64,000 nucleotides of DNA from Avena insularis (taxonomy: Eukaryota > Streptophyta > Magnoliopsida > Poales > Poaceae), in NCBI GenBank assembly GCA_023614405.1, contig CM042690.1, forward strand, positions 662,106,802 through 662,170,801. Direction: 5' to 3'. Both the position numbers and the translations under genes were made by a program. The notes below the pieces were generated by a model. The model did no database searches. It worked only from the letters and a program-made list of their open reading frames with translations, and was not told the origin of the DNA. Shown one piece after another: positions 10,959 through 21,301 of this stretch (position 1 is the first letter of the stretch; every line of letters begins with the position of its first letter).

Positions 10959-11208
10959 CTCCCTCCATCCGCAGATAAGTGTACTTCTATCTCAAGTCAA
11001 ACTTTTAAACATTTGATCGATTTTGTAGACAAATGTAGCAACATATGTACAATCAAAATGGAATATTATAAAACTATATTCCAAAGTGGATCTAATGGTA
11101 CTAATAAAATGTTACAAATGTTGCTATGTTTCCCTACAAAATTGGCTAAATTTTATTATGTTTACTTACGACAATGGCTAGAAGTACACTTATTGCAAAT
11201 GGAGGGAG
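10959..11208. mobile_element. Stowaway/Mariner-type MITE
   Basis: About 250 bp with terminal inverted repeats: CTCCCTCCATCCGCAGATAA at the left and its diverged complement ending GGAGGGAG at the right; the inner arms also pair (AGTGTACTTCTA against TAGAAGTACACTTATT). A TA precedes the left end and a TA lies three bases beyond the right end, fitting TA target choice. No transposase. Confidence 0.75.
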
Positions 11209-11329
11209 ACGTAAGGTAGAGGTCAAATGTCTTCCTTGAGTGACACAACATTGTTTCGGGGTACAGATGTGGCGAAATCAACAGAGGTTTAGGGATTGCT
11301 GGGATCCTGTCCTCCTCCATGTAAATACG

Positions 11330-12010
11330 AGAAACACACGTAACGAATAGGTACATAGAATTGAGAGAGAAAGAGGCGCTCCAGGAGGCGGCGGCTAAAA
11401 CCCATCTAGGTTCCTCCGCCGGCGACCCCAACCGTTCGTCCCGTCTTCGGCGGTCTTAGGGCCTTGGAGGCGTGGCAGACCACGACCCCTCACCGGCCGG
11501 AGGTCTCCGTGTTTTGTTTAGACTGTTTTCAGTGTCTTCTTTACGAAGTTGAGACGGCGGCTACGTCCTGAAGTCATACTAAGATCCTCGTTGCTCTATC
11601 CTCGCTCTGGTGGTGTGTTGAGCATCGGCAGAGGGTGTGTGGAGTCGTGTATCCGACGGATCACTTGGGATTCGGTCGTTTTCCGTATTCGTTTATGTGG
11701 TTTGTGGTCAGTCTCTTCCAATAGTTTTTCATCTTCGGAGATAGTTGTTACTCTGGTGCGCTGGTCCTTTTTGGTCTTAGCATGATGTCTTTCCGTCTGT
11801 CTACTACAACAAGCTCTATTATGACAAGCTTTGTCCGGTTCTGGTGATAGAGGGACGAGGACTGCGGTGCTCCTTCGGCTCGTGCCAGTGTTTGTAGTCG
11901 TCGCTAGGTGGTCCTATGATCTATTTATAATTTTTGTTACTTTTTGTACTGCTATTAATGATTATTAATAGATCGGTAGAATTTCTTTAAATTTTTTTTG
12001 TTTCGAGGTA
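11330..12010 (+). repeat. Retroposon-like repeat (non-LTR type)
   Basis: GC-rich leader-like sequence (CGCCGGCGACC..., CGGCCGGAGGTCTCCGTG) leads into a T-rich end (TTTTGTTACTTTTTGTACTG, TAATGATTATTAATAGATCGG). The end resembles the tail of the retroposon at 15123-15609. No conserved protein is readable and no flanking duplication was found, so class is uncertain. Confidence 0.35.
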
Positions 12011-13070
12011 GCTGTCCTAGTTGGCATGCTACGGTTAGGCGGATATGAGGAACACTGGCGAGGGCAATTAGATGGTTCTTGGAGGTGATCCCCAAAAGGA
12101 CTCAATCACAAAACCTATGTCTACCTATCTAGATCCGTTAGGCTTTTTGAAGGCGTTGTTGTGGGGGCACCTATACATCGTTGCACGGATGTTAATTTAG
12201 AATTTAGACTTATTTGTCGAAGTTGGAAACTACGACGGGAGTTGTATTTGTCATTGGAGTCATCGCTGAAAAGTACAAACTCCTCTACACCTCTAGGATA
12301 TGAATTTGCCGTTGCATGGACAATCTTCCGGTTCTTCCGACATAGGGATCATAAGGACCTTGTATTGTGTTCAACAACATGCCATGTTATCTTTTTTAGT
12401 TGGTGCATAGACCGGGTGATAAGACTTCTATTTTCCCCGTAGAAGCTCAGAAGGAGCTCGATGTGCAGAAGGCGACCGTCCGCTCTCTCGAGGGGCCGCC
12501 GACCTCGTATGATTAGGCTGTCTTCCGCTCCTTCGGCATCTGAGGGCATACGACGAGCGCTCCGTTGATGAGGCATATAGAGCCACCGATCTAGGAATAT
12601 GTTATCGATTTAGAGTTAGGGTAAGGGCAAGTAGAACTAGTAAAGTTCCACCCTACTGTTTGAATGTAAAGTTATTTCCCAACAATTGTTTATTTTCTAC
12701 TTTGCATGAACTTCTTCAACAAATTTCATGGCGCTAACTAGTTTTTTAAGTATCTGGTTCCTATTCTGCAAACGCATTTTCTCATACTGGATACGGTTAT
12801 CCAGCTTCCCCAATCCGACTTTTCCTGGTTCGGATTATGGGGATCTGTTAAAGATGCTCTTAAGTAATGACACGTTTACACACACAAAAACCCGAGGCAA
12901 CAAACAATACAGTTTCTTGTTAGTTTGTGCAACATACTGGCAAATTATGTCTTTCATTTCTTAAAAGAAAGGTTGAAGCCCCCAATACTTATATATTATC
13001 AATTCACTTTGTATGCACAGCCTCAACTAAAATGCTACTCCAAAAACGCTAGCCAAGAAAGGATACTGCC
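12011..13070. other. Upstream region of the MAPKK gene, no gene seen
   Basis: Short ORFs (such as 12161-12442) have no family resemblance. The last few hundred bases probably hold the MAPKK promoter. Confidence 0.4.
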
Positions 13071-13076
13071 CCCTCC

Positions 13077-13083
13077 ATATATA
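13077..13083 (+). promoter_or_regulatory. TATA box of the MAPKK gene
   Basis: ATATATA about 100 bp before the start codon at 13181, followed by CT-rich sequence typical of a grass transcription start; the implied 5' UTR is about 70 nt. Inference from position and sequence only. Confidence 0.6.
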
Positions 13084-13180
13084 CCAGCACTCCCCCGAAC
13101 TCCGCCTCTATCATTAGTCAGTTGCCCCCCAGCCGGAGCTCACCTCACCCACCCACCTCCAACACCACCCATCATCCTCC

Positions 13181-14176
13181 ATGGCTCTCGTCCGGCAGCG
13201 CCGCCAGCTACCCCACCTCACCCTCCCGCTCGACCACTTCGCCCTGCGCCCGCCGCCGGCCCCTCCCGTCGCCGTCGCCCCGTCGGTCTCCTCCGACGCC
13301 CCCCGCCTCTCCGACTACGAGAAGATCTCGCTCCTCGGCCAGGGCAACGGCGGCACCGTCTACAAGGCGCGCCACCGCAGGACGTCGCAGCCCTACGCGC
13401 TCAAGCTCTTCGCCGCCGAGGAGCCCTCCGCCGCCCGCGAGGCCGAGATCCTGATTCTCGCCGCCGACGTGCCGCACGTCGTCCGCCTCCACGCCGTGAT
13501 CCCTTCGCCCGCGGCAGAGCAGCCGGCGGCGCTGGCGCTCGAGCTCGTGCGGGGAGGCTCCCTCGCCGGCCTCCTCCGCGGCCTCGGCCGCTCCATGGGG
13601 GAGCGCCCCATCGCCGCCGTCGCGCGCCAGACGCTCCTCGGCCTCGAGGCCCTGCACGCGCTCCGCGTGGTGCACCGCGACCTCAAGCCGGCGAACCTGC
13701 TCGTGGGCGTCGCCGGCGAGGTCAAGATCGCCGACTTCGGCGCGGGGAAGGTGCTGCGGCGGCGGCTCGACCCCTGCGCGTCCTACGTCGGCACGGCCGC
13801 ATACATGTCCCCGGAGCGGTTCGACCCGGAGGCCTACTCCGGCGATTACGACCCGTACGCGGCCGACGTGTGGAGCCTCGGGCTGGCCATCCTCGAGCTG
13901 TACCTGGGCCACTTCCCGCTCCTCCCCGCGGGGCAGCGCCCGGACTGGGCCGCGCTCATGTGCGCCATATGCTTCGGGGAGGCGCCCGAGGCGCCCGCCG
14001 CGGCGTCAGGGGATTTCCGGGACTTCGTGGCGCGGTGCCTGGAGAAGAAGGCTGGGAAGCGCGCGTCCGTCGCCGAGCTGCTCGACCACCCGTTCATCGC
14101 CCAGCGGGACGCGGAGGAGGCGCAGCGCTCCCTCGCCGCGCTCGTCGCCGAGGCGGCTCAGCTCGGCGACCAATAG
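13181..14176 (+). CDS. Group D MAP kinase kinase (MKK9/MKK10-like)
   Basis: Intronless 331-residue protein kinase, expected to phosphorylate MAP kinases in a stress or hormone cascade. The N terminus MALVRQRRQLPHLTLPL is a basic-plus-hydrophobic MAPK-docking site as in plant MKK7/9. Kinase landmarks: glycine loop GQGNGG (53-58), ATP lysine K75 in YALK, catalytic HRDLKPANLL (165-174, D167, N172), DFG (185-187), SYVGTAAYMSPERF (201-214), and DVWSLG (229-234). Plant MAPKKs carry S/T-x5-S/T in the activation loop; here the first position is Arg195 and only Ser201 remains, as known for the divergent MKK10 subgroup. Group D members are typically single-exon, which fits. Coding GC is very high, usual for grass genes. 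The start is supported by the docking motif and the TATA box. Activity may therefore be altered or constitutively low. Confidence 0.93.
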   Translation: MALVRQRRQLPHLTLPLDHFALRPPPAPPVAVAPSVSSDAPRLSDYEKISLLGQGNGGTVYKARHRRTSQPYALKLFAAEEPSAAREAEILILAADVPHVVRLHAVIPSPAAEQPAALALELVRGGSLAGLLRGLGRSMGERPIAAVARQTLLGLEALHALRVVHRDLKPANLLVGVAGEVKIADFGAGKVLRRRLDPCASYVGTAAYMSPERFDPEAYSGDYDPYAADVWSLGLAILELYLGHFPLLPAGQRPDWAALMCAICFGEAPEAPAAASGDFRDFVARCLEKKAGKRASVAELLDHPFIAQRDAEEAQRSLAALVAEAAQLGDQ

Positions 14177-15105
14177 CGGAACTGCCGGCCGGCTAATTAG
14201 GAGAGTTATTAATTAGGAGCCAAAGCCAATCCATCCAAGCTGATGTGTACATAATCTTCGCCACCCACGCGGCCTTCTTCTTTCGCCTTTTTTCTCCATC
14301 CCAGGAGGATTCTTTCGTTCGTTTTTTTACTCCGAGGAGTAGTTTGGTTTCCTACGATAATTGCAACTTGCAAGCGACAATTTTGAGAAAGGAATTCATC
14401 TTCCGGAGATAGTATTTACATAATGGGTCAGTGGAATCATTATCTCAGTGAGTGATCTGTGATGCGCAAGGAGATTTCTCCAGCTACGCTCACCTAAAAC
14501 ATCTTAGTTCCTATCGACAACTAAAGTAAGCTCACTTATCAGCAAGCCCAACGTATATTAACTCTAAAGTGGGGACATGGCACACGCACAAACATACAAG
14601 AAACTGCATTGCACGAGGAGAACATTGATTTGTGCGGGTAAAATCACGACGAGAACTTGACATATATTTTCCATAGTATTTCGGTCGAAGATCCTACGGA
14701 TGTTCTGTACAAGTTCGTTAGGAAAAGCCTCGTGTATTAGGCGTAACCGAAAAACTGGGTGGAGTAAGCAAAGATTTTCCAGACTAGGGTACGTTTGGCA
14801 CTTAGATTCATCGTGTTACCAAACCAAAGTTTTGCCTATTCATCGTTTGCAAACCAACTTTCTTTAGTTCCATACATATTTTGCCACAATAATAGAGTAA
14901 AGAAAGTTTAGCATCACACAGTTTAATAGCCACAAATCGAGCCCAACTAGATGATGTTATTTCTTCTTTTTCTTGCAACAAGAGCTGTTCATTCTTTTTT
15001 TGTGTGTGTCTGCAGCAAACCGTAATCACGATGTCAATACATAGCCCCACTGGAGCCATACGGGTTCCCTTGAGCCACTAAGCATCAACATATTTTTTTC
15101 CTATT
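14177..15105. other. MAPKK 3' flank, otherwise empty
   Basis: The first 200-250 bases are likely the 3' UTR. No further gene, repeat end or RNA gene is visible. Confidence 0.4.
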
Positions 15106-15122
15106 AACTGAAGAACCTTATT

Positions 15123-15609
15123 TTTTTCCTAAAGCTAGAGTTTGTTCATCCGGCATCGTCATTATGGTGGTTATGGCGGTATTGTGCGGGACAAGAATAA
15201 GGTATACCCGCCCCCTCTTTCACCTCGTCGGCGACGATTCTGCTGCTGGCGTTGAGGAGGGTGGGGATTCGTCTGGTCGCCGCTTCCATGGAGTGGTGGA
15301 TCTCGTCCAGACTACGTGTGTTTTAGGTTTGGTGTTACAAGTTTCGGATCAATCAATGGCGACAACTTCATCTCTGAGGCGCTGGTCCTTAAGGGCACGT
15401 GCACGAAGACTTCCCGACTGTTATCAACAATGGCATGCCGGCTCCGGTAATGGAGCAGCGACAGCGGCGCGTCGGCGGCTCGCTCTGGCGGCAGTAGTAT
15501 TCATTAGATGGTCCAAAGACCTCGATATAATTTTTATTATGTTTAGTATACTTTGTACTTCTTATGAACTCATGAAATAGATCCGGATCTTTTTCCGTAA
15601 AAAAAAAAA
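15123..15609 (+). mobile_element. Poly(A) retroposon flanked by a 15-17 bp target duplication
   Basis: CTGAAGAACCTTATT occurs at 15108-15122 and again at 15610-15624, directly bracketing about 485 bp that ends in an A-tract (15599-15609). That is the signature of target-primed reverse transcription (LINE, SINE or retrocopy). The body contains GC-rich sequence and a T-rich end with GATATAATTTTTATTATG, like the 3' ends of the repeat at 11330-12010. The 138-codon ORF across it has no family resemblance. It is probably a 5'-truncated LINE or a non-autonomous retroposon. Confidence 0.75.
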
Positions 15610-17085
15610 CTGAAGAACCTTATTAAGCTGGGCCTATGCATACTTGATGCACCAACTCAAAATTATTACACTAACAATTATTACACTATTCCAATGTCAT
15701 GTCGCATCAAATTCTATCCACGCCTTGTGTGGCAGTCAGCCACTCAGCCTTGTGTGGCGGTCACTGGATAAAAACTAAAACTACTAGGACCGGAACCAGT
15801 TGATAAACAAGAACAACACCTGCAACATATTATGAGATTCTTTGTATAAAAAACAAAATCGTTTTGACCGATTAAGAAAGAAAAAAAAAGCAGCCCCAAC
15901 ATAAATAAGAGAGCTTAAGACATAGCCTTCCAGAAAAGAACAACTGATGTGCCAGATATAATCATCATAATTATGGGCCTGATTCTGTCAGTATCCGTCA
16001 CACCTGCGTTGATGGCATTCATAGCATGGATGATTGGAGATGATGACATTGTTATTCCTCTTTTACCGGTACTTATGATTTTTTTAAAATGTTCCTTTTA
16101 CGGTACAAGACTATGAGAGGCAGATGCTATTTGTACTTTCCTTGGGTCGCTAACAATTAGCATGCACCTTTTTCCCCGTACTAATGGGAGCACCTTATTA
16201 ATCTGGGCCTATGCATACTTGATGTGCACAACTCAAAATTATTACACTAACGAGTTCACATATGAGGGTGAAGCCAAAAAAAAAAAGTGAGCACGCGTCT
16301 GCCAAATAATGGTGGTGTCGTAAGATTATAGTTGTATCAGATCTTGATTCGCCGATCGATTTTAGATTTTTTTCTCATGGTTGCCATGAGGAGAATTATC
16401 CTCGCAATATGTGCTCCGGCTGCTACGTCCTCGTCAATGGAGATTTATATTCTTGACTCCCCTGCGACAGCGACCAAGCTGTTCGGTTTCTTTTTCCCTG
16501 AAATACTGGTGGTGGTACTCTTGCCAATGTTGATGGATTACATTAATGGCTGTGTACGTGCACGTAGCTTTGGTATTTCGGCTCAAATTAAAATTAAGGG
16601 AGAACCCACATTGCTATTTACAGGTGTATGGTTTGACATATGTGTCATATTTATTGGGATGTCTTCAGACAAGTGCAACATTGTGTCATGGAAGAAGAAG
16701 ATTTTGAAGACCTCCGAGATTTGCTTGTTTTCTTTTAGATTTTATTTTGTAGTCGTTGAAGACGATTTATGTATTCCGCAAAAAAAAGATTTATGTATCT
16801 CTACCATGTACTATTTGCTACTATGAATATATGTGGTATTGATTATAAAGAAAAAAAATTAGGACATAAACTTTCTCTGGTAAACTACCAAATATCTCCT
16901 CGCGTAGCTTCTATCGGTTCATTGTGTTGCGATCACTACATTAAAACCAAGAACTGAAACCAGTTGATAAGCGGAATAACACTTGCAAATATATTACTAC
17001 AACAAAATAGTTTGACCAAGCTAAATAGAACAAAAACTACAACATCTCCAACATAAATAAGAGAGCTTACAAGAGTTAGCCACAA
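15610..17085 (+). repeat. Diverged direct duplications
   Basis: Two sets of direct repeats are visible. GGGCCTATGCATACTTGATG plus the following ACTCAAAATTATTACACTAAC occurs at about 15630-15690 and 16205-16250. A separate segment with ACCAGTTGATAA, then CCAACATAAATAAGAGAGCTTA, occurs at about 15790-15920 and 16955-17070, and its end recurs at 17452-17472. The region thus grew by local duplication or by insertion of related elements. No protein is readable. Confidence 0.55.
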
Positions 17086-17339
17086 CGTTCCCAACATCCA
17101 CAACGTCCTTCAAGGCGTCGGGTGTATCTCTTCTCCATATCCCATGGCGTATCATGGGAAACCCTAAGACTAGTTCAGGCAGCAATGTCGTCATCGTCAC
17201 TTTCCTTTTTGAAGGTGTTGCTTGGTACGCGGTGTTTTGGAATACTAGATTTGTGGTGGTACTTCTGCGGTGGACGCAACGGCTGTGAGTTACCTTCGTT
17301 TTCGTCACACCGCCGATGTTGCCTTTATTTTCTTTTCTC

Positions 17340-17450
17340 TCTTCTTGTTTTTCCTTTAAGCTTGGTTTGTGTTGTTCTGGCCCAGCGTAGTTCGGAACGT
17401 TCTATGGTCGTTTGCTATATTAATATAGCGGGACGTAAAGCCTATTTCGA
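17340..17450 (+). repeat. LINE 3'-end fragment
   Basis: GCTTGGTTTGTGTTGTTCTG followed by TATTAATATAGCGGGACGTAAAGCC resembles the 3' end of grass LINEs (a TTTATTAATATAAAGCGGGG-type tail). No ORF2 remains upstream. Confidence 0.45.
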
Positions 17451-17469
17451 GGATAAATAAGAGATCTTA

Positions 17470-17793
17470 AGCTAGTCCTAGTGGGACTATTATAAGAAGT
17501 ATCATGCATGCCACCTTGGCAAAAATCTGATGTGGCATCATAATTAATGAAGAGAGAGGTATTAGTAGTATCATAATATGATACCGTATCATAGCACGTG
17601 AAACTAGATAATTTAATGACTAATACATCTCATACATACAATTGCATTGAGATTGTAGAAAAAATTAAATACAATGTTACTATGATATATTACTAGATGA
17701 TACTAACCACTAGAGAGATAGTATCAGACACTAGTATTATATGCATGATACTAGTAATATGATACTTCCACTGTGACCAGAGGTAGCCTTCCC
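17470..17793. mobile_element. MITE with imperfect terminal inverted repeats
   Basis: The left end GCTAGTCCTAGTGGGACTAT and the complement of the right end (GGCTACCTCTGGTCACAGTG, then GAAGTATCAT) are related, and the interior is rich in ATGATACT/AGTATCAT palindromic pieces. Size and style match grass MITEs; superfamily not settled (Mutator-like is possible). Confidence 0.5.
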
Positions 17794-19370
17794 CCAAAAA
17801 AAAATCACCGTGACGCTTCAGATCATAATCTTCGGAATTAAGAGTAGACAAAAAAAATCACTTGTGATGCGTGCGTGACGGTGATGTTCCTGAGCTGGGT
17901 GTTCCTAAAAAGAGACTGTTAGGGTACACAGAGGGGGCGTTACGCCGAGAATGCACAGAGCTGTTGAGATGTCCCGAGATCATGGATCGTGCGTTTGACG
18001 AATATACTTAACAGATCAGTGATCCATGGCGCTGATTAAACACGGAGCAGAACAAAAGGTCCTAGTATTCGAAATCTAGCAGTTCCGCCTAATTCCGCCG
18101 CCCAAATTCCAGCACTTCGCCGTCATCCTCGAGTCTCACGCTCCCCGCCTCTGAGCCTCACGCTCCGGCACTTCGCCGTCATCCTCGAGTCTGACGCGAT
18201 CGCGGACGAGCAGCATGTCCGTGGTACGCATCCCCGCTGCCGAATCTCATGTGAACCGGACGCCAGCCACTGTAGTCGCCGTTTTGTCAACCTGATATTT
18301 CACCGGGTGCGGTACGGACAGACAGGTCGGCCGCGTCAGCAGGAAGGGGTCGCTATCTCATCTCGCGACGGCCGCGTGGCGTCTTGCTCGCTGGCGAGCG
18401 GAATCATCGGAGATGGTTCGCGAGCTGCGTGTGCGGTGCGGCGGTGCGCCAGCTGGTGAGGAGGTTTTGCCGTGTTGCCCGCGATTGCCGCTGCACCGAT
18501 CGGGCCGTGGAGGAGCAAGCGGTGCTTCGGAGGGACTCGCGCGGCTGGTGATGTCAGGCGTGATGTCACAGGTGGTTTTGGGTACTGCCCGATCTTGAAG
18601 TTCTCGAAATGGGAAAGTCACGAACAAGGTCAAGGCAGACCACGCGTGGTCGGTCCGTTGTTAATTTGACAACGAATAGTCCATGGATGTGGATGCGATG
18701 CGAGTGCGACGCGAGCAGTCTGAATTCTGATCGCTGCAATTCGGAAATGATGGTGCCCGCCGGGGTTGGCTGGGCTATGCCTCAGTCCACTTAAAGTCGC
18801 TCTTCGGGCCTGCGGTCTATCGATCGGTACACAGTTGATCTCCAGTCCGTCCAGGCCCAGTCCACAGACCAGGGAAGCAGTCACTCATGGAGCAATTTAA
18901 AACTTTTAGGGAGATGATATAGCGCGGGAATTGTTTAGCTGATACGCATAATCTTTAGATCGGTCTTCAATCACCTTAGATCGTTTTGCAGTTTCTTCTT
19001 ATCATGTAATTCGTTTATTTTTACTTATGTTTTGCAACTGCGGACTTGTTTCGACGGTGTGCATCGTAGTTATGCATAGACCAGGTGTAATTTTTAAAAC
19101 TCTTTAAGTAATAAAAGCACTCCTTACCAATAAAGTAGAGCAATTTAAAGTTGCACCATAGAAATAACAATACTTCCTCTGATCTATGATCGCTATAAAG
19201 TTTTACTAAATAAGTGACGCTATTATGGAAATGAAGAGAGTACTAAATAGATCGGTGGAATTTTGCAAAAAAAAAGTATTAAATAACTTTTTTTAATTTC
19301 AAAAGTTTACAAACTTAATATGCAATATACGTACTAAATAATTTTTTTTTTAATTTCATAAGTTTACAAA
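17794..19370. other. Mixed intergenic with a short duplication
   Basis: CACTTCGCCGTCATCCTCGA is duplicated at 18113 and 18169 (56 bp apart). GC-rich ORFs at 18336-18884 overlap on both strands and look like composition effects. At about 18950-19130 a T-rich stretch ending AATAAAAGCACTC resembles a retroposon tail. At about 19170-19260 a short Stowaway-like remnant (TACTTCCTCTGATCTATGAT) is present. No supported gene. Confidence 0.4.
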
Positions 19371-20019
19371 CACTTGAAGGCATACTAACACTTGAAGGCA
19401 TTATCACTCGGGTTACCGGTAGGAGAAAAGGTGATGCACAGCCTCGTCGATAGGCATGTTCCAAGGGAAATGAACTGTACCTCGGGGGATCGAGCGAAAC
19501 AATCCCCTAGATCGTTCTCGCTCGCGTGCGTGAGTGGGCCCACACCACGTTCTCTTCCCAACGAGAGCAAATTCCCTTATCTTCTACCTCCTCCTCTACA
19601 GCTCGATCCTGACACAACCACGCCGATTTTTTCTCACATGCACCGCCCCGCTATAGCTTGCGCCACCGTACTATCGGGAAGCTGCGCCGCCATGCTCCCC
19701 CACCCGCTCCGTCGAGGAAAACGCCACTGCGCCGCCTGCAGCTTGCGTCGCTGCGCTCCTCTTGCCGGAGATGGCGCCCACCCGCCATGGCCGCCGCCCA
19801 GGGCGTCTCGCTGATCCGCCTCCACCCCGCACCAGCCCTCGCCTGCCACCGGAGACGGAGGCCACCGCCATGGCCGTCGCCCTAGGGAGCCCCGCTGCTC
19901 CGCCTCTATCCCGTCGCGCCTTCCTAGAAAGCTCGGCCCCGCTCTACTGCCATATGCGAGCTCCGGCCGGGCGTGCGGTCGCCGCTGTCAGACGACAACC
20001 GTCTCCCCATGGGTTTGCG
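19371..20019. other. GC-rich sequence without a supported gene
   Basis: Several overlapping ORFs on both strands (19392-20034) are all Pro/Arg-rich and share no family features. A loosely repeated CCGCCATGGCCG segment recurs about 87 bp apart near 19780 and 19866. Confidence 0.4.
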
Positions 20020-20285
20020 ACATGCGGCCGGTGACATTGCTACCAAAGGGCACCGATGTTGCTACGTACGGCGTCAAGATTTTCTACATATGGTCGACGA
20101 CAGTGCTACAAACATCACCGAGTTTTGCTACCAGCGGTCTGCGACAGTGTTACAAGCGGGTGTTGGGTTTTGCTACAAATGGTGTGAAGCCCTACTACAG
20201 GGTCACAACAACCTTGCTACAGAGGCACGATGGCGTCTTCTCCGACAAAATCGTGTTCTACGTCGATAGAACCTTTGGTTGTCAC
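20020..20285 (+). repeat. TGCTAC-motif repeat
   Basis: TGCTAC/TTGCTACA/TGTTACA recurs roughly every 30-40 bases (for example 20038, 20059, 20102, 20125, 20174, 20212). Such arrays are common in grass intergenic DNA and are often transposon-derived; the parent element is not identified. Confidence 0.45.
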
Positions 20286-20499
20286 TCAACACCTGGGTTA
20301 TCGTGGGGTGACTTGCAAGGAGCTTCATGATCTTGAGGTCGGTTATGAGTATGACTACCTCATCCACGTTTTCCACGGAACATTAAGTGCTTTTGATCTA
20401 TAAGGGTATGTCATCAAAATCTTCTCCGTTACAATATTACTCCTAGATAGATCCTGACAGTTAGTGTTGCAATATCTAAGAATTTTTTTTATTTTCTGC

Positions 20500-21301
20500 T
20501 ACGAACCCCTTCAGTAGCTGTCGTTGTCCAGAGCTCGACTGATGACAAACGGTCCTTCCCACGAGGGAGATAACTTATGCATGTTGCCCTTCTTTTGGAT
20601 GAGCTATAGCACGGGGTCTCCTTCTCGAAAGGAACAACCTTTTACCCGGTGGCTATGATAGCGCCATAGATTTTTCTGGTAGCAGGCCGATCGTGCATTG
20701 GACAGGTCTCGCTCTTCCTCTAGGAGGTCTAGCATGTTATGTCGGCTCAGCTCGTTGTCTTCTTCACCATACGCTGTAATCCAGGGTGAGTCATGTATGA
20801 TGTCGCTCGGCGTGACAACTTCTACCCCGTAAACCAGAAAGAAAGGTGTGTAACCCGTCGACCTGTTGGGCATTGTCCTTATGCTACAGAGTATTGCTAG
20901 TAGCTCATTTATCCACGCGCCTGCTACGCGCTCGAGTGGAGCAGAGAGTCATGGTTTGACCCCTTTGAGGATCATTTGATTGTCCCTTTCGTCCTATCCA
21001 TTGGCTTCGGGTGTGCGACAGAGGCTAAGTCGAAACGAATGTTGTTTCAGACGCAGTATTTGGCGAATGGGCCCTTGAAATTGGTCTCATTATCATGATG
21101 ATATTGTGCGAATATCCGTACCGAAAGATAAGTTTTTTTAGGAATCTTAGCACGGTAGGAGCATCCGTCTTCTTGATTGGTTTAGCCTCCACCCACTTCG
21201 TAAAATTTTCAACCGCCACTAGCAGGTGCGTAGCTCTACCACGGGCCCTCTTGAAGGTACGTCCCCGCCATGTCGATACCCTAGACCGTGAACGGACTAG
21301 G
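20500..21301 (-). pseudogene. Gypsy (Tat-type) integrase remnant
   Basis: In the minus direction the reading runs GIDMAG, THLLVAVENFTKWVEAKPI (21140-21295), then RYGYSHNII where the family has the second catalytic Asp (TDNG) but here the frame breaks, then NRSTGYTPFFLVYGVE (20810-20870), GDPVL and a C-terminal GPFVI piece near 20540. This is the integrase core and C-terminal domain of a Gypsy polyprotein. Internal frameshifts and loss of the second catalytic Asp make it non-functional. Upstream pol (protease, RT, RNase H) is missing: the sequence is replaced by LTR material at 21302-23465. Confidence 0.8.

Noticed and set aside
12925..14196. 423-codon ORF overlapping the MAPKK on the same strand, and large minus-strand ORF 13208-13912
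   Set aside because: Shadow frames of a GC-rich gene; Pro/Arg-rich translation without any domain, while the MAPKK frame has all kinase motifs.
18336..20034. Cluster of overlapping GC-rich ORFs on both strands
   Set aside because: Composition-driven; Pro/Arg/Ala-rich with no motif, and frames overlap each other.
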